DNA of 64,000 bases from G963662675 sp963676845 (GTDB taxonomy: Bacteria; Bacteroidota; Bacteroidia; Bacteroidales; Prolixibacteraceae): assembly GCA_963676845.2 (NCBI GenBank), contig CAXXKK010000011.1:1-64000 (forward strand). Reading direction: 5' to 3'. The notes under the pieces are model-generated. The model saw nothing but the letters and a program-made list of their open reading frames with translations, searched no databases and was not told where the DNA came from. This document shows, in pieces, positions 25,670-35,642 of this stretch. Both the position numbers and the translations under genes were made by a program. Position 1 is the first letter of the stretch. Each line of letters begins with the position of its first letter.

Positions 25670-27478
25670 TTACTGCAAATATTCCTTAATTTCTTCTTCT
25701 TCCGAAATCTCTTCGTTTGAGATTGTCATTGCTGTTTCAATTAAGGCCAGGTGAGAATAGGCCTGAGGGAAGTTTCCCAACATTCTTTTTGTTTCAAAAT
25801 CAAGATCTTCACTAAATAATCCAAGGTGATTTGAGTAGGACAATAATTTATCAAATCGTTCTTTTGCTTCTTTCTTATATCCGATTTTATACAGACTATT
25901 TATCAGCCAGAAAGAACAAATTGTAAATGCAGAACGGGGTGTTCCAAAGTCATCCTTATTCTTATACCTGTACATTAAACCATTATACTCCAAATCTTCC
26001 TGTATAGCTAATACGGTGTTTACAAATCGCTGATCATTAGCTTTTATAAAACCGTAAGTTTCCATTAACAACACAGATGCATCCAGGTCTTCAGAACCAT
26101 ATGCCTGAGCAAATGCATTCCGCTTTTCCGACCATGCTTTTTCATGAATATCTCCATAAATTTCATCACGGAGTTTCTTCCAGTCTTTTATGTAGATATT
26201 TCGTTTAAGCAAAGTGGCAATTTTCACAGCACGGTCTACAGCAACCCAGCAAAGGACTTTGCTAAATGTAAAATGCTTATTCTCACTACGAATTTCCCAA
26301 ATTCCCCTGTCTGGCTTATCCCAATTTTCTTCAACAACCTTAATGATATTTCTCACGATTGTCCAAAGTTCCTCACTGGATTCAAGAGAAACGGCATAAA
26401 TCTCAAAGTGCTGATAAATTACATCCAGCAGAATCCCGTAAATATCATTTTGCTTTTGATGATAAGCCGCATTCCCAGTTCTGACAGGTGATGAATTTTC
26501 ATAACCAGAAAGATGAGTAAGCTCATGCTCGGTAAGTGTTTTCTCTCCCCGAATACCATACATAATCTGCATTTTTTCATCCTTATCCGGAAGAATATCT
26601 ATGATGAAGGTTAAATATTTCCGTGCCATCCTCATGTGACCAAGAGATGTCATGATCTTCACCACCATAGATGCGTCCCGAATCCAGCAAAAGCGGTAGT
26701 CCCAGTTTCGTTCTTCTCCAATTGCCTCAGGAAGCGAAGTTGTTAGTGCCGCCAGAATAGCTCCACTTTTATCAAAGCTTAACATCTTAAGAGTAAGAGC
26801 ACTACGAATAATTATTTCTTCATATTTTAAGTATGAAGTTGTACGTTCTGCCCAGTTCAACCAATATACTTTTGTACGCTCCAGCTTTAATTTTGATCTT
26901 CTTACATCCTGATGAAGCAACTTCTGATTATAACTTACCAGGCAAAACTCATCTTTGGTTAATTTCAAAGTTTTCTCATCCAATATAGACTGGAGACTAA
27001 AACTGGAATATAAATACAAAGAGTCGTAGGGCCCCTCCTTCGTTAAGGTTTTAATATAATCTTCTTCAATCTCATTTTCAACCTCATATTTAGCATATTC
27101 CAGATTTGGATCATACTTTAAAGTGAATTCAGGCTCACCATCAACATGAACAAAATAACGAACAATATCAGGCGGAATATAGTAATGACCGTTATCGGGA
27201 TGACGAAAACGAGGCATAAAATCGTGTACCTCAAAAATGCCATCTGAACATTTAAAACGTGTGACCAGAATATTTGTACGGTCAAGATAAAACTGTTTTG
27301 TTTCTATTAAATTCGATGGATGAATTTCAAAACTTCCCCCAATTTTTTTGTCCAGCAGTTTTGCAAATACCGATGAAGAATCAAACTGTGGCAGGCACAA
27401 CCAATCAAGGCTCCCTTTTTCCGATATTAATGCAGCACTCCTGCAATTCCCAATAACTCCGTAGTTCAAATTATTCAT
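25670..27478 (-). CDS. GH15-family glucosidase (trehalase or glucoamylase-like)
   Basis: Hydrolyses alpha-glucosidic bonds; 602 residues, cytoplasmic (no signal peptide). N-terminal beta domain with YGVIGNCRSAALISEKGSLDWLCLP, then the (alpha/alpha)6 barrel with RNWDYRFCWIRDASM, typical of GH15 proteins including the actinobacterial trehalases. Divergent from the OtsA-OtsB fusion with a 282-base gap, a pairing that suggests a trehalose substrate or glucan turnover. Substrate not decidable from sequence alone. Confidence 0.87.
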   Translation of the reverse strand: MNNLNYGVIGNCRSAALISEKGSLDWLCLPQFDSSSVFAKLLDKKIGGSFEIHPSNLIETKQFYLDRTNILVTRFKCSDGIFEVHDFMPRFRHPDNGHYYIPPDIVRYFVHVDGEPEFTLKYDPNLEYAKYEVENEIEEDYIKTLTKEGPYDSLYLYSSFSLQSILDEKTLKLTKDEFCLVSYNQKLLHQDVRRSKLKLERTKVYWLNWAERTTSYLKYEEIIIRSALTLKMLSFDKSGAILAALTTSLPEAIGEERNWDYRFCWIRDASMVVKIMTSLGHMRMARKYLTFIIDILPDKDEKMQIMYGIRGEKTLTEHELTHLSGYENSSPVRTGNAAYHQKQNDIYGILLDVIYQHFEIYAVSLESSEELWTIVRNIIKVVEENWDKPDRGIWEIRSENKHFTFSKVLCWVAVDRAVKIATLLKRNIYIKDWKKLRDEIYGDIHEKAWSEKRNAFAQAYGSEDLDASVLLMETYGFIKANDQRFVNTVLAIQEDLEYNGLMYRYKNKDDFGTPRSAFTICSFWLINSLYKIGYKKEAKERFDKLLSYSNHLGLFSEDLDFETKRMLGNFPQAYSHLALIETAMTISNEEISEEEEIKEYLQ

Positions 27479-27760
27479 ACCTATCTTATCATTAAATTAC
27501 CAAATCCGTCTTAGACATATTCTGTTTGTGAGAATGCCCTAAAATGGTTATATTCTCGCTAATCGCTTTTCATTATTCAATTTTCGAATAAAAGGAATCT
27601 AATCCGGTAAATGAAATTTGAAAAGGAAAAACTTAAAAACTTAAGCTTTAGCTAAATTTTGTTTGCACAATTTCATTTACCAAAGATTGATAATCTATTC
27701 AACAATGATACAAGAAACGTGTTTGAATTAATAAATAAAAATCAAAACAATTTATTACAC

Positions 27761-29968
27761 ATGAGTAAGATACACATTATATCAAACCGACTACCACTAA
27801 GTATTTCAAGAAGTGAAGATGATTTCATGCTAACTCCAAGCGTTGGAGGATTGGCAACAGGGATGAAATCTATTTACAAAGATTACGGAGGTAAATGGAT
27901 TGGTTGGCCGGGTATTGCAAAAGATGATTTAACCGACGAAGAAGTTGTACAGATTGATAATAAATTGGTTGATGAAAATTGTGAATCAGTACATCTCACA
28001 AATGAAGAGATAAACCTCTATTACGAAGGATTTAGTAATAATATTATTTGGCCGCTTTTTCACTATTTTGCTCAGTTCATAGAGTATAACAATGAATTTT
28101 GGGAAGCTTATAAAAAAGTTAATCAAAAGTTTGCCGACAAGGCTATGGAAGTGCTCGAAGAAGGAGACACCATTTGGGTTCACGATTATCAGCTTTTATT
28201 AGTGCCTGATATGATAAAATCAAAAATGCCCGGGGTAACCATTGGTTTCTTTCTGCACATTCCATTTCCTTCATATGAAGTGTTCAGAATCCTTCCCTGG
28301 CGAAAAGAACTTATTCAGGGAATACTTGGTGCAGATTTGATAGGTTTTCACACCTATGATTATGAACGACACTTTTTTAGTTCAGTTAGGCGATTATTTG
28401 GATATGAAGTATCCTTTAATCAAATCCATCTGGAAGATCGGATAGTTCTGGGAGATGCCTTGCCAATGGGAATTGATTACGAGAAATTCAACAGCAGTGC
28501 AAAAAAAGTTTTCCAAAAAACCCTTCAGGAAAAAACAGAATTACACAGAGAACTGGAAAAGTATTTTCTAGGAGCTCCAGAAAGGAAGCTACTATTGTCA
28601 ATAGACAGACTGGATTATACAAAAGGAATTCCGAACAGGCTGCGTTCATTTGAGCTCTTTCTGGAGAAATTTCCCGAATATCGCAATAAAGTAACTTTAA
28701 TTTTATTAGTTGTTCCGTCTCGTGCAGAAGTTGAGAATTATAAACAACTACGAAGTGAAGTTGATGAACTGGTTGGACGAATAAATGGACGATTTGGAAC
28801 TGTAAATTACACCCCAATCTGGTATTTCTACCGTTCGTTATCTTTTGAAAGTTTAATAGAATTATATGCCAATTCTGATGTCGCGTTAATTACACCTGTA
28901 CGTGACGGCATGAATCTGGTAGCAAAAGAATATGTTGCTTCCAGGGTTAATAAAACAGGAGTTATTATTCTTAGCGAAATGGCAGGAGTTGCAAAAGAAA
29001 TGGGTGAAGCAATTATTATTAATCCCAATAATGAAATGGAAATCGCAGATGCCATAAATCAGGCTTTGACCATGCCTGTTGAAGAGCAACGTTCAAGGAT
29101 GGAATTTTTACAAGATAGAATAAGTCGCTATGATGTTTTTAAATGGTCAAGTGAATTTATAAAGACATTGAAAAAAGCGGAAGGCATTCAGCATAAATTT
29201 TTAGCGAAACGAATTACTCCACAAATAAAGAAAGATCTTAGTCTGCAATTTAAGTCGGCCAAAAAAAGAGCCATATTCCTGGATTATGACGGGACTTTAG
29301 TCGGCTTTAAAAATGACCCACAGGCAGCCATGCCCGATGAAGAGCTGCATCGTCTGATTACAAAACTTGAAAAAGACGAACAAAATGTGATTACTATAAT
29401 TAGTGGTCGCGATCCAGAAACACTGGAACGCTGGCTGGGTGATCACAAAGTCAACTTAATCGTTGAACATGGGGTATGGCTAAAAAGGATTAATGAAGAC
29501 TGGCAAATGCTCGATAACATTAATAGCCAATGGAAACCGGATATTCGTCCACTACTGGAAAAATTTGTGGATCGCACTCCGGGGACATTCATCGAGGAAA
29601 AAAATTATTCCCTGGTTTGGCATTACCGAAAAGCAGAGCCAGAACAAGGAGAATTGAGAGCCAACGAATTAAAAGATGAACTTCGAACTCTTACCGCAAA
29701 CCATAGCTTGGAAATCATGGAAGGAAACAAGGTTATTGAAGTAAAAGAAGGAGGTATAAATAAAGGAGTTGCAGCAATGCGTTTTCTTAAAGATCAGGAG
29801 TTTGATTGCATAGTTGCTATTGGTGATGATTGGACTGACGAATATATGTTCCGTGAATTACCTTCTGAATCAATTACCATAAAAGTGGGATTAAAAAATA
29901 CAGAAGCAAACTATAATCTGGAATCTGTAAAATCGGTTCGTTCACTTTTAAAATCACTCTCGGAATAA
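27761..29968 (+). CDS. otsAB: Bifunctional trehalose-6-phosphate synthase/phosphatase
   Basis: Makes trehalose from UDP-glucose and glucose-6-phosphate in two steps. 735 residues from the ATG at 27761 (MSKIHIISNRLPLSI). GT20 synthase domain about 1-480 with GLATGM, HDYQLLLVP, HIPFPSYEVFRILPWR, RLDYTKGIPNRL and RDGMNLVAKEY; HAD phosphatase domain about 500-735 with FLDYDGTL and GDDWTDEYMF. The frame extends to 27659, but the 34 extra residues show no homology. The fusion of OtsA and OtsB is common in Bacteroidota. The 282-base gap to the GH15 gene holds no other visible feature. Confidence 0.94.
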   Translation: MSKIHIISNRLPLSISRSEDDFMLTPSVGGLATGMKSIYKDYGGKWIGWPGIAKDDLTDEEVVQIDNKLVDENCESVHLTNEEINLYYEGFSNNIIWPLFHYFAQFIEYNNEFWEAYKKVNQKFADKAMEVLEEGDTIWVHDYQLLLVPDMIKSKMPGVTIGFFLHIPFPSYEVFRILPWRKELIQGILGADLIGFHTYDYERHFFSSVRRLFGYEVSFNQIHLEDRIVLGDALPMGIDYEKFNSSAKKVFQKTLQEKTELHRELEKYFLGAPERKLLLSIDRLDYTKGIPNRLRSFELFLEKFPEYRNKVTLILLVVPSRAEVENYKQLRSEVDELVGRINGRFGTVNYTPIWYFYRSLSFESLIELYANSDVALITPVRDGMNLVAKEYVASRVNKTGVIILSEMAGVAKEMGEAIIINPNNEMEIADAINQALTMPVEEQRSRMEFLQDRISRYDVFKWSSEFIKTLKKAEGIQHKFLAKRITPQIKKDLSLQFKSAKKRAIFLDYDGTLVGFKNDPQAAMPDEELHRLITKLEKDEQNVITIISGRDPETLERWLGDHKVNLIVEHGVWLKRINEDWQMLDNINSQWKPDIRPLLEKFVDRTPGTFIEEKNYSLVWHYRKAEPEQGELRANELKDELRTLTANHSLEIMEGNKVIEVKEGGINKGVAAMRFLKDQEFDCIVAIGDDWTDEYMFRELPSESITIKVGLKNTEANYNLESVKSVRSLLKSLSE

Positions 29969-30013
29969 CCGTTTAGCAAATACTGCCAAGCTGATAAAAT
30001 CCACTTTGACAAT

Positions 30014-30050
30014 AAAAAAATCCCCGAAAAAATTTTCCGGGGATTTTTTT
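30014..30050. terminator. Bidirectional terminator between otsAB and gcvH
   Basis: TCCCCG (30021-30026) and CGGGGA (30038-30043) enclose AAAA/TTTT-rich inner bases, flanked by A7 on the left and T7 on the right, so it can serve both convergent genes. Confidence 0.85.
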
Positions 30051-30067
30051 ATATCTTAAATGTTTAA

Positions 30068-30448
30068 TTAAGCTTCCAGCATATTTTGGTAAGCAGCAGC
30101 ATCCATTAGCCCATCAAGTTGTGATGAATCAGAAATCTTAATTTTGATCATCCAACCTTCGCCATAAGCGTCTTTATTAATCAACTCGGGGCTATCTTCA
30201 AGTGTTTCATTAAACTCAACAACTTCACCCGCTACCGGCATAAACAGGTCTGATACTGTTTTCACAGCTTCAACTGTTCCAAAAGTTTCACCCATATCAA
30301 GGGTTTCACCAACAGTTTCTATTTCAACAAACACAATATCCCCCAGCTCGCCTTGAGCAAAATCAGTAATACCAATAACAGCAGTATCACCCTCTACACG
30401 AATCCATTCGTGTTCTTTTGTGTACTTTAAATTTTCAGGCAAATTCAT
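30068..30448 (-). CDS. gcvH: Glycine cleavage system H protein
   Basis: Lipoyl carrier of the glycine cleavage complex, shuttling the aminomethyl group between the P, T and L proteins. 126 residues from the ATG at 30448 (MNLPENLKYTKEHEW). Lipoylated lysine K63 in GTVEAVKTVSDL. An extension to 30478 is possible in frame, but the -7 box at 30476-30483 excludes it. Stand-alone gene; the other gcv genes are not in the window. Confidence 0.95.
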   Translation of the reverse strand: MNLPENLKYTKEHEWIRVEGDTAVIGITDFAQGELGDIVFVEIETVGETLDMGETFGTVEAVKTVSDLFMPVAGEVVEFNETLEDSPELINKDAYGEGWMIKIKISDSSQLDGLMDAAAYQNMLEA

Positions 30449-30475
30449 AATTGTGATTTCATTTTTTATATAATT

Positions 30476-30483
30476 CAAAAGTA
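30476..30483 (-). promoter_or_regulatory. -7 promoter box of gcvH
   Basis: TACTTTTG on the minus strand, 28 bases before the ATG at 30448, giving a leader of about 20 bases. Confidence 0.5.
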
Positions 30484-30711
30484 ATACAATTTTTCAAAAC
30501 CATGCAGAATTAAGATCATGAGTACATAAGTACATAATTTGAAGAGAGATAGATAAATGATTCGTTTTTCTGGTCCCCAAAAGACAGTACGTAATTTTCT
30601 TCTCTCACCCTAAAAATTATAGTATTCTCCAACAAATGAACACATGTATTCATACACTCATATGCTTTTTTAATCAGAAGTTTCTTAATTTGCAGAATAA
30701 TTTCAAAGAAT

Positions 30712-31134
30712 ATGTTTTCGATTGAAGTAAATTCGATAGATGACCTTAGTAATGCAGCTCAAAGCTTCTTAAACACGTTTAAAGATGAGCGGGTTTTTGC
30801 TTTTTACGGCAAAATGGGAGCTGGTAAAACAACCTTTATAAAAGCATTATGCAGAGCAATGGGGTCAAGTGATAACATTACCAGCCCAACATTTGCATTG
30901 GTAAATGAATATGATACCGAATGGGAAAAGAAGATTTTTCATTTCGATTTTTACCGGGTAAAAGATATTGAGGAAGCGATGGACATTGGGTTTGACGATT
31001 ATATTGATAGTGGAAATTATTGTTTTATGGAATGGCCCGAAAAAATTGAAGACTTACTCCCTTTGAATCTGGTTGAAGTGCATCTTGAAGAACTTTCTCC
31101 AACAGCGCGTAAAATTACAGCTCAAAAAATGTAA
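30712..31134 (+). CDS. tsaE: tRNA threonylcarbamoyladenosine biosynthesis ATPase TsaE
   Basis: P-loop ATPase needed with TsaB and TsaD to make t6A37 on ANN-decoding tRNAs. 140 residues. Walker A GKMGAGKTTF (33-42), SPTFALVNEY, HFDFYRV and FMEWPEKI are characteristic. No signal peptide. The 58-base gap to the alanine dehydrogenase gene may allow cotranscription. The 230 bases upstream hold no clear feature. Confidence 0.94.
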   Translation: MFSIEVNSIDDLSNAAQSFLNTFKDERVFAFYGKMGAGKTTFIKALCRAMGSSDNITSPTFALVNEYDTEWEKKIFHFDFYRVKDIEEAMDIGFDDYIDSGNYCFMEWPEKIEDLLPLNLVEVHLEELSPTARKITAQKM

Positions 31135-31192
31135 GTTATTTTGAATATTTACGTAGAACAAGTAACTTGAACCAACATTTATTCTCCCTCAA

Positions 31193-32401
31193 ATGACTGA
31201 AAAAGAACGCACCCCGGAACTTACCTCCTTGTTCATGCCACAGGAAGAAATGCTTGAAATAAGGCGAAAAGGCAAAAAAATTACGATTGGTATTCCATCT
31301 GATTTTGACAAAGTTGAATATCGCATTCCATTAACACCCGAGGCTGTTGAATTATTGGGTTCCTATGGACATGAGATTTATATTGAAACCAATGCAGGCA
31401 AAGCATCGAGCTATTCCGATGAAGAATATGCAAAGGCGGGAGCTTCAGTTGTAGAAAAGAAAGCCGAAGTTTTTCAGTGTGATATAATCTTGCGTGTTTC
31501 CCCATTTGACCAGCAAGAAATTGATATGCTTCGTGGTAACCAAACACTTATCTCCAACATGCAACTTAACACGCATTGCAGCGAATCTGTCCACAAGTTG
31601 ATGCGTAAAAAAGTTACAACCATTGCCTACGAGTACATGGAGAATGAAGAAAATTGCCTGCCAGTAGTTCAATTAATGAGCCAGATTTCCGGAGCCACTT
31701 CAATTGTTGTGGCCAATGAATATTTAAGTAATTCCCGGGATGGCAAAGGAGTCCTTTTAGGAGGTGTAACAGGTATTTCGCCTACAGAACTGGTTATATT
31801 AGGAGCTTCTACTACAGCCGAATTTGCAGCCAGAGCTGCACTCGGACTTGGAGCGACAGTGAAAATTTTTGACAATAGTATTTTCGATCTTCGCAAACTG
31901 GAAGATAAACTGGAGCAACGAATTTTTACCTCTGTCTTTTATCCCAAAGTCTTAAAGAAAGCCCTGAAATCTGCAGATGTAGTTCTTGGAGCTATGTCTC
32001 CCAATAAAAATCCAAAGTTTCGTGTTTCCGAAGAAATGGTTCAGATGATGAAAAAAGGTTCTGTAATCATTGATACGAATGTGAGCCAGGGAGGATGTTT
32101 TGAAACCAGTAAATGCACAGATCTAAAAAATCCAACATACACAAAACATGGAGTTGTGCACTATTGTGTTCCCAACATTTCATCATTGGTTGCACGTACT
32201 GCATCCATTGCTCTCAGTAATGTATTGGCACCTATCATTATTTCAATTGGCGAAATAGGAGGAATTCAGAATTACATTAAAAGCTCAAAAGGATTTCGCA
32301 AAGGAACGTACATTTATAATGGAATATTGACTAATAGAGATTTAGGTGAGAAATTAAATATCCCGTCAAAAGATATTGATCTTTTGCTGGCCGTATTCTG
32401 A
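31193..32401 (+). CDS. ald: Alanine dehydrogenase
   Basis: NAD-dependent interconversion of alanine and pyruvate plus ammonia. 402 residues, AlaDH/PNT family: N-terminal catalytic domain with YRIPLTPEAVELL, then a Rossmann domain with VILGASTTAEFAARAALGLGA, and GSVIIDTNVSQGGCFE, HYCVPNISSLVARTASIALSN near the end. The N-terminal extension of about 30 residues before KKITIGIP is usual in the Bacteroidota version. It ends just before a convergent hypothetical gene. A PNT alpha-subunit role is less likely, as no beta subunit is adjacent. Confidence 0.87.
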   Translation: MTEKERTPELTSLFMPQEEMLEIRRKGKKITIGIPSDFDKVEYRIPLTPEAVELLGSYGHEIYIETNAGKASSYSDEEYAKAGASVVEKKAEVFQCDIILRVSPFDQQEIDMLRGNQTLISNMQLNTHCSESVHKLMRKKVTTIAYEYMENEENCLPVVQLMSQISGATSIVVANEYLSNSRDGKGVLLGGVTGISPTELVILGASTTAEFAARAALGLGATVKIFDNSIFDLRKLEDKLEQRIFTSVFYPKVLKKALKSADVVLGAMSPNKNPKFRVSEEMVQMMKKGSVIIDTNVSQGGCFETSKCTDLKNPTYTKHGVVHYCVPNISSLVARTASIALSNVLAPIIISIGEIGGIQNYIKSSKGFRKGTYIYNGILTNRDLGEKLNIPSKDIDLLLAVF

Positions 32402-32425
32402 TTTTCCGTGAAAATACACCCAAGC

Positions 32426-32953
32426 TTAAGTAAACAAGCTTCGTCTTAGCTTTACATATCGGGATGAATATTCTCGACCTTTTGTATCATAGGTGTAAAC
32501 CTTTGCCCAGTAAAATCTTTTTAAACTCTTGTCGTGTTCATGAAAAACATTCAAACTGATACGTAATTCATGTGTTTTCTCCGCTTCCAGATATAAAGGA
32601 TAAATCTCATATCTGTTAAGCCCCTTTAATCGAAACATTCTTTTGGACCAAAGCTTACGAAACATTAATACAGGAGCCTCCACATCAATATCTTTTCTGC
32701 TTTTATTTTTTATGCGAAGAGTTAAAGTTTTTGGTTTATACATTCGATCTTTTAAGAGATCAACCTTAATTCTTTTTAATGAAAAAGAGAATTTTGAAGG
32801 TTTTACTCCTTTCTTCTTTCTATAATATCTCAACACAAAGAATAAGCCAATTGCGATCAAAATGATAAGACCAGCAATAAGTAAAGCTGTACTTCCCTGA
32901 GAACTAACTTCTGTGGTTAATTGCAATAAAATTGGGGAGAGAAATATTTTCAT
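32426..32953 (-). CDS. Hypothetical membrane protein, single span
   Basis: About 175 residues from the ATG at 32953 (MKIFLSPILLQLT); a longer frame to 32992 is possible. One strong transmembrane segment, LLIAGLIILIAIGLFFVLRY, near the N-terminus, then a very basic region (YRKKKG) and a cytoplasmic beta-rich domain with many Lys and Arg. I do not recognise the family. Convergent with ald; separate from the LytTR system downstream of it. Confidence 0.7.
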   Translation of the reverse strand: MKIFLSPILLQLTTEVSSQGSTALLIAGLIILIAIGLFFVLRYYRKKKGVKPSKFSFSLKRIKVDLLKDRMYKPKTLTLRIKNKSRKDIDVEAPVLMFRKLWSKRMFRLKGLNRYEIYPLYLEAEKTHELRISLNVFHEHDKSLKRFYWAKVYTYDTKGREYSSRYVKLRRSLFT

Positions 32954-33052
32954 GCAGATCATAAAATATTTTAAGTGCGCATAAAAATACATAAGTCAGG
33001 GCGATTACCATAGAACTTATGCATTAGTTTTCATTTTAATTCAAGAAATTCT

Positions 33053-33802
33053 TTAAAAATTCAGGGCACCTTTTAGATTTTTATAGCCGGACTTACTTAC
33101 TTTCAGTTTTGTTTGATCTTTCAAAATAACGACATACGACTCTTTTTCATATTGCTGAATCTCTGCAATATACGCTACATTAACGATATAGGACCGATGG
33201 ATTCGTATAAAATCTTTCGGGTTTAGATTTGATTCAAAATACTTCATGGTATTTTGTTTCATATGTCTCTTTTCATCAGTATATATAAGAACATAATCAT
33301 CCAGTGCCTCAAGGTATTTAATTTGCTTTGTAAGTAAAATCGATATTTTATGCCTGTCCTTTACAACAATTCGTTCCAGGTATTCATCATTTGAGTATTC
33401 ACTCATTTTTTTCAGTTTCTCTGCCTTGTCGTCGTTATCTTCCGATCTTTCTATTACTTTTTCAATAGCCTCCAGCAAACGTTCTTTAGAGAAGGGTTTC
33501 AGTAAATAATCAACGGCACTGTACTCAAAAGCTTTCAGGGCATACTGATCATACGCTGTCGTGAAAATTACTTCCGGCTTATGTTCTAAAAGCTGAAGCA
33601 TTTCAAAACCGGTAATTTTTGGCATTTGGATATCCAGGAAAACAAGATCCGGCTTTTCATCGTTTATCATCTGAACACCTTCAAAACCATTCTCGCATTC
33701 ACCCATAATGTTTATCCGAGGGTGATCTTTGAGGTACGACTTCAGTAAGTTGCGAGCCAGTTCCTCATCTTCAATAATTAAGACATTCAATTTTTTGTTC
33801 AT
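33053..33802 (-). CDS. LytTR-family response regulator
   Basis: Transcription regulator of the LytR/AlgR type. 249 residues: receiver domain 1-120 with the phospho-acceptor D57 in LVFLDIQMP and K in LLKPFSKE; LytTR DNA-binding domain about 140-247 with FIRIHRSYIVN. Last gene of an operon with its kinase (6 bases apart) and two membrane proteins. Such systems in Gram-positives respond to cell-envelope stress; the target here is not known. Confidence 0.92.
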   Translation of the reverse strand: MNKKLNVLIIEDEELARNLLKSYLKDHPRINIMGECENGFEGVQMINDEKPDLVFLDIQMPKITGFEMLQLLEHKPEVIFTTAYDQYALKAFEYSAVDYLLKPFSKERLLEAIEKVIERSEDNDDKAEKLKKMSEYSNDEYLERIVVKDRHKISILLTKQIKYLEALDDYVLIYTDEKRHMKQNTMKYFESNLNPKDFIRIHRSYIVNVAYIAEIQQYEKESYVVILKDQTKLKVSKSGYKNLKGALNF

Positions 33803-33808
33803 GGGTTT

Positions 33809-34846
33809 TTATTTTTTTTGAGGAATCAGTAATTCAACCTTAAATGTTTTTTTATTATCTGTAATTCGAAGCAAATTGGAATTGCCATAAATTAATTCCA
33901 ACCGTTGCCTAATATTTTTTAGTCCTATTCCTTCACCTTTATTGTTTGTTGATTCTGCATCGTACTCATTTTCAATAATGACATGGTAAAATTTTTCATC
34001 GGAACTGCACGCTATTAAAATTGAGACTGGCTCAGTTGCCTCATAAACCCCATACTTAATAGCATTCTCCATGAGCGGTTGAAGGATCATATTTGGTATT
34101 TCCGCTTTTAGGCAATCTTCTTCAACCTTATAAACAGGATTTAACTTTTCCCCAAAACGAATTTTCTCAATGCTCAGATAAAGTCGGATAACATCCATTT
34201 CTTCTTTTAACGAAACTACCTCATCTTGTGAATGTTGCAACGAGTAACGCAGAACCGTTGATAAATTAATTACCATTTCCTGGGCTTTTTCAGGATTACT
34301 TATGGTTAGAGAAGAAATTGAATTTAAACTATTAAACAAGAAGTGAGGATTAATCTGTGATTTTAGGGCACTAAGCTCTGCATCACGTATCAAACTTTTC
34401 ATCTCGGCCTCTCGTTCTATTTTCTCCTTCAGACTATTGTAATAACCAATTGCTAAAAAGAATAATACATAACCGACATACAGTAAGTAACCCGACAATA
34501 TCTTTGAGGGTAAAGTTCGGTATAGATAATTTTGTGCGTCAAAAGCTTTCGCTATAATAAAACTAAGGTAAAGCCAGATCCCTGTAATAACTGTTGCTGC
34601 AATAAAATGAATGAGTGAAACACGTGCCCAGTTTTTTTCAGCGAATGAATTATAACGAACTAAATACCAGATGCTTGCTCCCAAAATAGGGAAGACCAAG
34701 AAAATTGAAATTGACTCGGAAACATTTACATAAAAACTGGTATCTGCCCATAACGTTTGAAGAAAAATACTGCCCAGACACATAACACCCCAAAAAAGCG
34801 CGTAGTAAAGACTTAAGATGCGGCTATCAAAAAATGGGTGTTTCAT
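33809..34846 (-). CDS. LytS-type sensor histidine kinase
   Basis: 345 residues. Four to five hydrophobic segments in residues 10-138, then a His_kinase domain with the phospho-histidine H168 in QINPHFLFNSL and an ATPase domain with PNMILQPLMENAIKYG and GEGIGLKNIRQRLELIYG. No periplasmic sensor domain, so it probably reads the membrane or a partner protein. It partners with the LytTR regulator 6 bases downstream; the upstream LiaF-like protein (6 bases away) may be its inhibitor, by analogy with LiaFSR. Confidence 0.92.
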   Translation of the reverse strand: MKHPFFDSRILSLYYALFWGVMCLGSIFLQTLWADTSFYVNVSESISIFLVFPILGASIWYLVRYNSFAEKNWARVSLIHFIAATVITGIWLYLSFIIAKAFDAQNYLYRTLPSKILSGYLLYVGYVLFFLAIGYYNSLKEKIEREAEMKSLIRDAELSALKSQINPHFLFNSLNSISSLTISNPEKAQEMVINLSTVLRYSLQHSQDEVVSLKEEMDVIRLYLSIEKIRFGEKLNPVYKVEEDCLKAEIPNMILQPLMENAIKYGVYEATEPVSILIACSSDEKFYHVIIENEYDAESTNNKGEGIGLKNIRQRLELIYGNSNLLRITDNKKTFKVELLIPQKK

Positions 34847-34852
34847 GGGTTG

Positions 34853-35569
34853 TTAGACATGTTTAATTTCTACTCCGCCAAAAATTGTTAGCCCTTTTAT
34901 TACAATAGTCTTTTCAGGATCGAGATATCCTTGTCGGAAAGTATCCCCTCTTTTGTCAGAAAATGCGCCAAAAATCGTAGTAATCTCATTCTTCACATTC
35001 CAATCCAAAGGAACTTTTATACCAGTCCCTCCAAAAACGCAGATACAATCGATAACTGCTCCTTGCGAGGATAACTTAGCTTGTCTCATATCATATTCAA
35101 TCCCACCGAATATAGAAGTGCAACGTCCTCCTTTTAAATCCTGAGCATCAACAAAAATCTCACGACCTCCAAAAACGACAATATCATCAAATTCGTTAAA
35201 TGATTTTCCTTTTGTTCCTTCATGAATCTGTCGTGTACTACCTTTCTGCCTGTATAATAATGCACCCCCAACCGCAACTAATAAAAGTGGCCAATATAAT
35301 TTTTTCAACTGAGGAGAGACTGTAAATAAATCGGGGAGTAAAAAAAAGCCACCAATACCAATTAAAATAACTCCTCCAGTTCTATTGCCTGCCATTAACG
35401 AAAATACACCAACTACAACAAGCAACATCTGCCATGAAATTAACACATCTGCAACACTCCATGGGATTATATTTAAACGTTCCAAGATGAGAACGCCCCC
35501 AATAGCAATGAGAATCACTCCCAGATAAAAACGCTTATTCCCTTTATGTTCATTAATTCTTTCTTCCAT
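34853..35569 (-). CDS. LiaF-like membrane protein (DUF5668 N-terminal, cell-wall-active antibiotic response C-terminal)
   Basis: 238 residues. Four hydrophobic segments in residues 12-105 (for example FYLGVILIAIGGVLIL and KLYWPLLLVAVGGALLY), then a beta-helix-like repeat domain with FNEFDDIVVFGGREIFVDAQDLKGG, CTSIFGGIEYDMRQAKL and CVFGGTGIKVPLDW. In LiaF this domain controls the partner kinase. It is directly upstream of the LytS-type kinase, supporting that role. Stimulus unknown. Confidence 0.85.
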   Translation of the reverse strand: MEERINEHKGNKRFYLGVILIAIGGVLILERLNIIPWSVADVLISWQMLLVVVGVFSLMAGNRTGGVILIGIGGFFLLPDLFTVSPQLKKLYWPLLLVAVGGALLYRQKGSTRQIHEGTKGKSFNEFDDIVVFGGREIFVDAQDLKGGRCTSIFGGIEYDMRQAKLSSQGAVIDCICVFGGTGIKVPLDWNVKNEITTIFGAFSDKRGDTFRQGYLDPEKTIVIKGLTIFGGVEIKHV

Positions 35570-35642
35570 AAAAATACGATTATGCCTTTTTTTACTTCCT
35601 AACCCGAATTTAAAAATATTGTCCGGATTTCTCTCATTTCTT

